This document shows positions 57,835 to 64,000 of a stretch of 64,000 nt of DNA, piece after piece (the first letter of the stretch is position 1; each line of letters begins with the position of its first letter). Under the pieces are notes generated by a model. It searched no databases, was not told where the DNA came from, and saw nothing but the letters and a program-made list of their open reading frames with translations. A program made the position numbers and the translations under genes. The stretch comes from an uncultured Prevotellaceae bacterium (lineage in GTDB: Bacteria > Bacteroidota > Bacteroidia > Bacteroidales > Bacteroidaceae): the NCBI GenBank assembly GCA_946188345.1, contig CAMHUI010000007.1, forward strand, positions 1 to 64,000. The letters are read 5' to 3'.

Positions 57835-57963
57835 CGACTTTTTTTAGTATTATTGAACGTTCGCAATAAGTTTTCTGCAAAAAAACGCAGAAGACTCAAA
57901 AGCAGTCGGGATAAGCTTGCAGTTAATTAGTTGCAAGCGTTTCTTTCGCTGTGCCATTTGGCC

Positions 57964-57994
57964 TTTCTGCTCTTCTGGCTAATCGAAAAGGTTG
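57964..57994. repeat. 31-base direct repeat duplicating the end of the STAS gene
   Basis: TTTCTGCTCTTCTGGCTAAT+CGAAAAGGTTG occurs here and again, identical, at 58033-58063, 69 bases away. The second copy covers the last codons and stop of the STAS gene. Confidence 0.85.
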
Positions 57995-58047
57995 GCTATT
58001 CCGACCTTTTCTCGCCAAGGCATAAAGCAAGTTTTCTGCTCTTCTGG

Positions 58048-58344
58048 CTAATCGAAAAGGTTGATAAAACCGGTCATGGCGAAGACCGACTTCAGGTCGT
58101 CGTTCAGACCGGTCAGATAGACCTTGCTTCCGTGGGGTTTGGCGTTCTTGAGTACGCCGAGGAACAGGCGCAGTCCGCTTGAGGAGATATACTCCAGCCG
58201 GGTGCAGTCGAGGATGATGTCCTGTCCGTCGCAGTTGTTCAGTGGCTGCAGGTCTTTCTCTGTCTGCAGACTTGCCGCCGTGTCGAGGCGGCCTTCGAAA
58301 ATGGCAACCAGTGTGCCGTTCTTCTCTTCGATGGTGGTATTCAT
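58048..58344 (-). CDS. STAS-domain anti-sigma-factor antagonist-like protein (RsbV/SpoIIAA type)
   Basis: A 98-residue single STAS domain. Its phosphorylation site would be the serine stretch in LDCTRLEYISSSGLRLFLGV, where antagonists of the SpoIIAA/RsbV family are phosphorylated by a cognate kinase and dephosphorylated by a SpoIIE-type phosphatase. Both activities are encoded by the overlapping upstream gene (4-base overlap). The regulated target is not in the window. Confidence 0.92.
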   Translation of the reverse strand: MNTTIEEKNGTLVAIFEGRLDTAASLQTEKDLQPLNNCDGQDIILDCTRLEYISSSGLRLFLGVLKNAKPHGSKVYLTGLNDDLKSVFAMTGFINLFD

Positions 58345-60530
58345 AGCTTCTTTCTTAGTGTCAGAATGTTCTTTCCGTCGGTACGCTCGTAGTTGATGCT
58401 GTCCATGAGCTGTCTGACGAGGTGGATGCCGAGACCTCCGATGGGCCGGTCCTCTACGTTTAGCGTGGTGTCTACTTCCTCCTTGGCTGTGGGGTCGAAG
58501 GGTGCGCCGCTGTCGGTGATGACGAACTTTAGGCGCACGTCGTTGGCTTGGGCCTCGATGTGGATATCGCCGATGGTGCCGTGGGGATAGGCGTAGTTCA
58601 TTACGTTGACGACGGCCTCCTCAATGGCGAGGTTCATCTGCATCGTGGTGGAGGCATCAAAGCCAACGGCCTCGCATACCTCGTCCACCCATCCGGCCAG
58701 CGTAGGCACCTGTTGCACGTCGTTCTGGAGGGTGAGGCTGCGCGTGAGACGCACGTCAAGTTGGGCCTTCGTATATTGGATGGCGAGCATGGTCAGGTCG
58801 TCACTCTGCTCGGCATCGCCCACAAAGGCATGCACGGCAGTGGTCATCTGGTTGACAATATCCAGGGGCGTATGCGTGCCCATCCGCTTCATCTCCTTCA
58901 CCATCCTTTCTTCGCCGAACTGCCCGTGGGAAGCATCTTCGGCTTCGGTCAGTCCGTCGGTATAGAGGAAGATGGTGGTCTGGGGATAGATGAGCAGCTC
59001 CTGACCCTCAAATTTCCAGCCTGCCATGGGGCCTATGGGGAGATTAGACTTGATGGGTACGAATCCCACCCGTTCTCCCACCAGTACTGGCGGGCAGTGG
59101 CCGGCATTGCAATAGCGCAGGCGGCCCGTCGGGAGGTCGAGGACTCCGAGGAAGAAGGTGACAAACATGTTGGTCTCGTTCATCTGGGCCATCGAGTCGT
59201 TCATCATGGTGACGATGCGCTCAGGACTGGCTTCATGGGCAGACACGGTGCGGAAGAGACTGCGTGTGACGGCCATGACAAGCGATGCGGGAACACCCTT
59301 TCCGCTGACGTCGCCGATGCAGAAGAATAGCTTCTCGTCGCGGATGAAGAAGTCGTAGAGGTCGCCACCCACCTCCTTGGCGGGCACCAGCGAACCATAG
59401 ACCTCTACGTCGTCGCGCTCGGGGAAGGGTGGAAAAATCTTGGGTAGCATGCCTTTCTGTATCTCGCTGGCAATATGGAGTTCGCTGCCCATGCGCTCCT
59501 TCTCGGCGTTGGCAGCGACGAGGCTTTTGGCGTTGCGGGCCGCACGCCAGATGATGAATCCCAGCAGGGCCAGGCCGATGAGCATCAGCAGCATCAGGTT
59601 GAAGCCAACCTGGCGCAGGCTGTAGTAGATTTCGCGGTCGGTACAGACCACGGCCATCGACCAGCCGGTCTCATCGTCCATCTGGGCATAGAAGACGTAG
59701 TTCTTCTCGCCCTTCTCGTCGCGTATGGTGGCCTGTCCGCTGCCACCGGCCATCATCTGTCGGTTGATATAGCTGATGGTGGTGTCTTCCAAGTCGGCTG
59801 TCACTTGTTCGATATTACGGCGCATGACGAGACTCTCGACGGGGCAGGCCATAATCTGGCCCGTGCGCGAAAGCAGCAGGTTATACGATGAGGGATAGAT
59901 GTGTCGGGCGTTGATGAGCTGGGAGAGCCAGTCGAGCGACACGTCGGCAGTGAAGACGGCGACACACTGACCGGCAGCATTGCGGATGGGCATGCTGTAG
60001 GTCGACATCATCATCTCGCCGCCACCCTCGTCGAAGTAGGGCTCACTCCAATGGCCGCAGCCCGACTGCATCGGAGCCGTGTACCACTCCATCGTGTGGT
60101 AGTCATACTCATCGGTGCCCAGCTGCTTGCTCGTCGTCGTGCCGTCGTGCTTGTAGGAGTAGGGAGAAAACTGTCGGCCTTTACTTTTATAATAATAAGG
60201 TTCGAAGGCCACGGCACTGCCCACGATATTCTCGTTGTCAGCCAAGAGCTTCTGTGTGACGGCTATCATGGAGTCGGGCTGTGAGAGGCGTTGCTCAACG
60301 GCCCAAGCCATGTTCTCGACAGCCACCTTGACAACGTTCATCACATTCTGTATCTCCAGACTCTTGGCATGCAGCTCGCTCTCGGCACGGTGCTCCACCT
60401 CTTCGCGGATGCCGTTCTTGGCGAAGAAATACTGCACGGCACTCGTCGCCTCCACCAGCGCAGCGGCGGTAATGATGATGGCAAGGCTACTCGTTGAGCG
60501 TAGGGCCTTTGGGATAAATCGCTTCAGCAT
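58341..60530 (-). CDS. Membrane sensor with SpoIIE-type phosphatase and fused HATPase kinase domain
   Basis: A 729-residue protein. TM1 (SSLAIIITAAALVEATSAV) and TM2 (LMLLMLIGLALLGFIIW, near 325) enclose a periplasmic Cache-like sensor (YHTMEWYTAPMQSGCGHWSE). A PP2C/SpoIIE phosphatase follows, with metal aspartates in VGGDLYDFF, CIGDVSGKGVPASL, LYTDGLTEAED and EQSDDLTML. The C-terminus is an RsbW-like HATPase with an N-box (LAIEEAVVNVMNYAYPHG) and G-boxes (DSGAPFDP; IGGLGIHLVRQLMD). Phosphatase and kinase-like domains are therefore in one chain, acting on the STAS protein encoded next. The periplasmic ligand is unknown. Confidence 0.93.
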   Translation of the reverse strand: MLKRFIPKALRSTSSLAIIITAAALVEATSAVQYFFAKNGIREEVEHRAESELHAKSLEIQNVMNVVKVAVENMAWAVEQRLSQPDSMIAVTQKLLADNENIVGSAVAFEPYYYKSKGRQFSPYSYKHDGTTTSKQLGTDEYDYHTMEWYTAPMQSGCGHWSEPYFDEGGGEMMMSTYSMPIRNAAGQCVAVFTADVSLDWLSQLINARHIYPSSYNLLLSRTGQIMACPVESLVMRRNIEQVTADLEDTTISYINRQMMAGGSGQATIRDEKGEKNYVFYAQMDDETGWSMAVVCTDREIYYSLRQVGFNLMLLMLIGLALLGFIIWRAARNAKSLVAANAEKERMGSELHIASEIQKGMLPKIFPPFPERDDVEVYGSLVPAKEVGGDLYDFFIRDEKLFFCIGDVSGKGVPASLVMAVTRSLFRTVSAHEASPERIVTMMNDSMAQMNETNMFVTFFLGVLDLPTGRLRYCNAGHCPPVLVGERVGFVPIKSNLPIGPMAGWKFEGQELLIYPQTTIFLYTDGLTEAEDASHGQFGEERMVKEMKRMGTHTPLDIVNQMTTAVHAFVGDAEQSDDLTMLAIQYTKAQLDVRLTRSLTLQNDVQQVPTLAGWVDEVCEAVGFDASTTMQMNLAIEEAVVNVMNYAYPHGTIGDIHIEAQANDVRLKFVITDSGAPFDPTAKEEVDTTLNVEDRPIGGLGIHLVRQLMDSINYERTDGKNILTLRKKL

Positions 60531-60606
60531 TGATTTCTCGTTTGTCTTCTTTTCTGTTGATGAATTCTTTCCTGGATGCTAAGGGGCAAGCATCCCTTTG
60601 CCGCCA

Positions 60607-61395
60607 TTATTGCGGCAGCTGTCTCACGGGGAAGGTGAAGTAGGTGTCGGGGAAGGGCTCGTCTTTCAGCGTGAAGTGCCACCACTCGGAGTCGAGTGCC
60701 TTGAAGCCGTGGTCGAGCATGGCCTTGCGCAGGATCATGCGGTGACGGAACTGCTCTTCTGTGATAGAGCGGCCTGCCGGGCTCTTGCTGTTGTCGCCTG
60801 TATATTCGCCTGTCTCGGGATTGCCGCAGAAGTCGGGATGGCTCTCAGGACCGAACCAGTCGAAAGTGCCTCCCATGTCGAGCTCTTTCTCCGTCTGCAT
60901 GTCGAAGAGGGTCAGGTCGACGGTGCTTCCGCGGGTGTGGCCGCTCTTCTCGTAGATATACTCCTGCTCGAAGAGAACGCTCTTGTCAAGATCGGGATAG
61001 AAGTAAGGTTTCATCTCCGTAGCCGTCAGGTCGGCTGCCCAGCGTACGAAGTGGTCGACGCCCTTCTGCGGGCGATAGGCATCGTATATCTTCAGGCGAT
61101 AGCCCTGAGCCATGACATCGTCGCTTACAGCCTTCAGCGCCTTGGCAGCCTGACGGGTCATCAAGGCCGTAGGCTCCTCGTAGCCGTCGATGCGGGTGCC
61201 GACGAAGTTATAGGTGCCGAAGTAGCGAATCTCCAGGATGGCATCGGGCACGGCATCGGTCAAGGTGACGAACTGGCTGCTGTCGTCGGTCGGACTGACG
61301 GCAAGGTTGTCGTCGTTATTGTTGCAGCAGGTGATTAAGCATGCGCCGCTGATGGTCAGGATGGCGGCGAGAATCCAAAGTGTCTTTTTTCTCAT
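60607..61395 (-). CDS. D-Ala-D-Ala dipeptidase, VanX/DdpX type (predicted lipoprotein)
   Basis: A 262-residue M15D-type peptidase expected to hydrolyse free D-alanyl-D-alanine. Zinc ligands are His and Asp in EKSGHTRGSTVDLTLF and His in DSEWWHFTL, whose Glu is the catalytic base. YDAYRPQKGVDHFV and the C-terminal DTYFTFPV are also typical. The signal sequence ends ISGACLITCCNNNDDNL, a possible lipobox, so the enzyme is envelope-bound. It is the last gene of an operon with a DUF3089 hydrolase, a C26-type amidotransferase and a partial protein. No vanH or vanA genes are present, so a role in cell-wall recycling is likelier than glycopeptide resistance. Confidence 0.9.
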   Translation of the reverse strand: MRKKTLWILAAILTISGACLITCCNNNDDNLAVSPTDDSSQFVTLTDAVPDAILEIRYFGTYNFVGTRIDGYEEPTALMTRQAAKALKAVSDDVMAQGYRLKIYDAYRPQKGVDHFVRWAADLTATEMKPYFYPDLDKSVLFEQEYIYEKSGHTRGSTVDLTLFDMQTEKELDMGGTFDWFGPESHPDFCGNPETGEYTGDNSKSPAGRSITEEQFRHRMILRKAMLDHGFKALDSEWWHFTLKDEPFPDTYFTFPVRQLPQ

Positions 61396-61421
61396 TTTTG
61401 CTATTTTATGATCTTATCTTT

Positions 61422-62426
61422 TTAATGTGTATCGGTGAAAGCCTCGAGGCGCGTCTGAATATTCCGGCGCAGTTGGTCGCGGTAGAGCCAGACTTCCCGT
61501 GAGTGGTAGTTGCCTTCGCGGCCGATGAGCGGGACCATGTAGTCGGTGGCGGTATATCCGTCGACAAGTAGCAGGTTGGAGGCTGTGTCGAGTTGTACGG
61601 AGAGCTTCTCGGGTCTCTGTAGGTCGAGTGCCACGAGGGGCGACGGCTCTGTAGAGAAGGATGCCGGTTCTGTATCTGTGCGCCAGTTGGCCGGGTTGAT
61701 GGCAAAGGCGCTGCGGGACCATATCCCACAGGAGCTGTCACGTGCGGAGTTATAGCTGATGACGACTCCCGTGTCGTCGGCTCGCCGGGCTGGACGGATG
61801 CGTCGTCCGCCATCCTTGTCGACTACCTCCTGGGGTATGCTGATGCCGATGAGGTAGGCTGCCACCATCTTATGATAGGTGGTGTCATCCATCTCGCGCA
61901 GCAGCTGCAGGGCAATCATGGCCCCTTGGCTGAATCCGGCCAGGATGAAGGGGCGTCCCTGGTTCTCATGCTTCAGATAGTGGGCGAAGGCCCGGCTCAC
62001 GTCGTCGACGGCTATGGGTAGCCGTGCATCGATGAGGCTGTCGCTGGTGAAGGTTTGCAGTGAGCACTGCCGATAGTAGGGCGAATAGTAATTCAGCGTC
62101 CCGGCTAACAGTTCGGCTACTCCCTGCATCTCAGCGAGCATGGGCTGTCGCAGGCTGTCGGCGCGGGTGTCGGCATAATGGCATAAGGTGCCGTCGCTCA
62201 GTTTGTGGTCGCCGGTCTCGGTAGAGATGACATAGAAGATGTCGGCCAGCCCCTGCCTGTCGATGGCGTACCACTGCGACGCATCGCTGTAGTCGGGTGC
62301 AGGAGGTACCAGCAGCTGCTGTTCAGCCAAGTGGTCTTTACCTGATGGGTAGAATCCCGACAATGCCAAACAGCCTATGGCCAGCAGGGCGGCCAGCGAC
62401 CAGCATATCTTTTGTTTCTCAGACAT
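61422..62426 (-). CDS. DUF3089 alpha/beta-hydrolase-like protein
   Basis: A 334-residue protein with an N-terminal membrane anchor or signal (ICWSLAALLAIGCLALSGF). The core shows YYRQCSLQTF, DVSRAFAHYLKHENQGRPFI and the nucleophile elbow LAGFSQGAMIALQLL (GFSQG), as in DUF3089 lipase/esterase-like proteins. Its substrate is unknown. The start codon overlaps the stop of the upstream C26-type gene by one base (TAATG), so the two are coupled. It lies 26 bases upstream of the VanX-like gene. Confidence 0.82.
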   Translation of the reverse strand: MSEKQKICWSLAALLAIGCLALSGFYPSGKDHLAEQQLLVPPAPDYSDASQWYAIDRQGLADIFYVISTETGDHKLSDGTLCHYADTRADSLRQPMLAEMQGVAELLAGTLNYYSPYYRQCSLQTFTSDSLIDARLPIAVDDVSRAFAHYLKHENQGRPFILAGFSQGAMIALQLLREMDDTTYHKMVAAYLIGISIPQEVVDKDGGRRIRPARRADDTGVVISYNSARDSSCGIWSRSAFAINPANWRTDTEPASFSTEPSPLVALDLQRPEKLSVQLDTASNLLLVDGYTATDYMVPLIGREGNYHSREVWLYRDQLRRNIQTRLEAFTDTH

Positions 62427-63442
62427 TATCTGTTATGTTTCTCTTCATTCCATTTCCTGGCCTGCTGCACCAGCACCTTGAAATAGCGCAGCGCCTCGTC
62501 GTAGCTCATGAACAGCGATGCATTGGGGTCGTTGTCGAGGTGCTTGACGAGGGCAGCCTCGGGATGATACTGCAGGCCGATGCAGAAGGTCTTGTCTGTA
62601 CGCTCGATGGCTTCAATGATGTCGATGCCTTGGGCCGAGGTGACTCCTGTTGCTGTGAGAGGCGTGCCGTCGATGCTGCCCACACACTGGTGGTGCCACG
62701 AGGGGGCACCCGTGATGCTGTCGGTGGCTGCCAGCTGATAGTGCAGCGACTCATGGGTGGTCACCGCGACATGATGGGCTGCATAGTCGCGATAGGTGCC
62801 GGGGTCGGCCACATTGCGGTGCGTGTACTCATAGTCGATGCCTTGGGCGGCCATATAGGTGGGGATGTCTTGGATGATGGTTGCTCCTGAGATGACTCCG
62901 AGCATCTGCATGCCACGGCACAGGCCCATGACGGGCATGTCCTGTTCGAGGCAGTAGGCCATCGTGAGATAGTCGGAGACGTCTCGTGTGGCGTTATAGT
63001 CGAGTTCGGCCTCGATGCCATGCCACGGCTCAGGTGTGCTGAGCAACGTTGTCGAGATGTCTTCTCCGCCGGTAAAGACCACGGCGCTCACGGTGCCAAG
63101 GGTCTCCCTGACGTTTGAGCTGTCAGCGGGCAGCATCTTTACCTGCTCGGCATAGATTGGCAGCAGCATGCCCTGTTCGTCGGTGTAGGCCGGCAGAAGG
63201 GTGCTGTCGGCCAGCTGATAACTGTTGGGCATTACTTGCTTCAAGAGCACTGGTGTGCCACCAGCCTCCTCGATGGCCCGCACGACATTGGTGTAGAACT
63301 CTGATTCCGTGTCGGCCCGCCAAGCAATACCAATGCGCACTTTCTCGGCAGGCTTCTCTGCCTGACGCAGGTGGAGGGCAACGGCGCACCCTCCGATGAT
63401 AAGGAGGGTGGCGGGCAGCCATAGGAATTTATGCTTATTCAT
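62426..63442 (-). CDS. C26-type class I glutamine amidotransferase, membrane-anchored
   Basis: A 338-residue protein with an N-terminal hydrophobic anchor (FLWLPATLLIIGGCAVAL), so it acts outside the cytoplasm, unusual for this fold. The class I amidotransferase domain carries the nucleophile cysteine in PVMGLCRGMQMLGVISG and the His-Glu pair in CIGLQYHPEAALV. VFTGGEDISTTLL and DYEYTHRNVADPG match the gamma-glutamyl hydrolase (PuuD-like) group. A role in processing gamma-glutamyl bonds in cell-wall peptides fits the operon context but is inference. It overlaps the downstream gene by 1 base and the upstream one by 8. Confidence 0.83.
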   Translation of the reverse strand: MNKHKFLWLPATLLIIGGCAVALHLRQAEKPAEKVRIGIAWRADTESEFYTNVVRAIEEAGGTPVLLKQVMPNSYQLADSTLLPAYTDEQGMLLPIYAEQVKMLPADSSNVRETLGTVSAVVFTGGEDISTTLLSTPEPWHGIEAELDYNATRDVSDYLTMAYCLEQDMPVMGLCRGMQMLGVISGATIIQDIPTYMAAQGIDYEYTHRNVADPGTYRDYAAHHVAVTTHESLHYQLAATDSITGAPSWHHQCVGSIDGTPLTATGVTSAQGIDIIEAIERTDKTFCIGLQYHPEAALVKHLDNDPNASLFMSYDEALRYFKVLVQQARKWNEEKHNR

Positions 63443-64000
63443 TGTCTTGTAGGGTGATGTCAGTAACCTCTGTCATGCCTTCGTCGCTGATGGACAGGGT
63501 GGCGCGGAGGGTGGGCATGTCGTCGTAGAGGAGCACGAGCCCCGTATTGAATTTCACTCCCGGCGTAACGAGCAGGGTGGGCGTGTCGCCGCTCAGGTCG
63601 TATCGCAGTTGCTCGCCAATCCACACGGGTTGTTCATCGTCGAAGCCGCCCATGTCGGTGATGGAGCTCGTGACAGTGCAGAGGGGCCGTTGCCCGTCGT
63701 AGAGGGTGACCTGCTGTCCGTCGATGCTGAATCCCAGCCGCTGGCAGAGGGCCTGCTGCATATCGTAGGGCTCGACGGTGTTGCTGACGAAAGCTTGGCC
63801 GTCGCTGTGGAAGCGAATCTGATAGAGCCGCTCCACCTGAACGCCTGTTCCCTCTATGGCGCTGCTGGTCAGCCATAGCTGTCCTGACGCGCTATCGTAG
63901 CGGGCTTGCGGCTGGCGCACGTTGCGGAGGTGGGGTAGGGTGGTCGAGACGGAGCCGTTGACGATGACGATGCCGTAGCCTTCGGTGGGTTGCTGGTCTG
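63435..64000 (-). CDS. Partial unknown protein, first visible gene of the VanX/C26 operon
   Basis: The frame is open to the window edge: the ORF track starts at a GTG (63920), but codons continue upstream as EGYGIVIVNGSVSTTLPHL. The visible 188 residues are beta-rich with repeated short strands (GQQVTLYDGQRPLCTV; ATLSISDEGMTEVTDITLQD). I do not recognise the family; an extracytoplasmic beta-sandwich protein is plausible. Its 3' end overlaps the C26-type gene by 8 bases. Confidence 0.6.
   Translation of the reverse strand, partial: DQQPTEGYGIVIVNGSVSTTLPHLRNVRQPQARYDSASGQLWLTSSAIEGTGVQVERLYQIRFHSDGQAFVSNTVEPYDMQQALCQRLGFSIDGQQVTLYDGQRPLCTVTSSITDMGGFDDEQPVWIGEQLRYDLSGDTPTLLVTPGVKFNTGLVLLYDDMPTLRATLSISDEGMTEVTDITLQDNE

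Noticed and set aside
60607-61395. VanX-like gene as part of a vancomycin-resistance cluster
   Set aside because: No vanH, vanA or vanS/R-type genes are present; neighbours are a DUF3089 hydrolase and an amidotransferase.
1-64000. tRNA or rRNA genes, prophage, integrase or intact IS
   Set aside because: None seen when reading the intergenic regions on both strands; a tRNAscan/Infernal run would confirm this.

Overview
The window looks like chromosomal DNA of a Bacteroidales bacterium, most likely Prevotellaceae. This rests on a complete type IX secretion core (porP/SprF-like protein, GldK, GldL, GldM, GldN), a type III glutamine synthetase (GlnN), Bacteroidetes -7 promoter boxes (TAnnTTTG) ahead of most transcription units, the lack of obvious Shine-Dalgarno sequences, and C-terminal sorting-domain-like ends on two secreted proteins. 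No rRNA, tRNA, CRISPR array, integrase or intact insertion sequence was found. Gene density is high, and most intergenic stretches longer than 300 bases carry repeats.

Layout. 1-205 is the start of pyrG (minus, runs off the edge). 289-11204 is a nitrogen-assimilation block. On the minus strand run P-II, the ammonium channel and an outer-membrane barrel protein; divergent from them on the plus strand run gltB, gltD and glnN, closed by a terminator. 11205-13500 is a small accessory patch: a winged-helix regulator plus six-TM protein pair bracketed by two copies of an 80-90 bp repeat, and a decayed gene end. 13509-16995 holds a secreted protein with a sorting-like tail, a YqeY protein and an AlkD-like protein. 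17100-23868 is the type IX secretion cluster plus a barrel protein. 24052-29043 is a GH43-GH3 glycosidase operon. 29133-34560 has waaA, gltX and a PgpH-type HD phosphodiesterase. 34786-36189 is a FadL-like porin.

36304-44407 is the most unusual part: a three-gene minus-strand operon encoding a membrane-anchored vWA protein, a 925-residue tubulin/FtsZ-like GTPase and a 1177-residue papain-like peptidase with two membrane segments. 44566-51544 carries priA, a PatB-like lyase, a DUF3737 protein, mdh and a DUF2059-like secreted protein. 51702-53492 is an aminopeptidase P. 53522-57794 is a TonB-dependent receptor region with an M15 peptidase. 58048-60530 is a partner-switching pair (STAS protein; SpoIIE phosphatase with a fused kinase-like domain). 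60607-64000 is a tightly packed operon of a VanX-like dipeptidase, a DUF3089 hydrolase, a C26-type amidotransferase and a partial unknown protein.

The genes connect in three places. The nitrogen block couples ammonium uptake, sensing and the GS/GOGAT cycle. The type IX system could export the GH43 enzyme and the 13509 protein, which both end in sorting-like tails. The vWA/tubulin/protease operon looks like a self-contained envelope-associated machine. Arrays of tandem repeats with an exact 22-nt period occur at three unlinked intergenic sites (15.9 kb, 32.2 kb, 47.1 kb) and look like a dispersed repeat family. All calls were made by eye without database searches.
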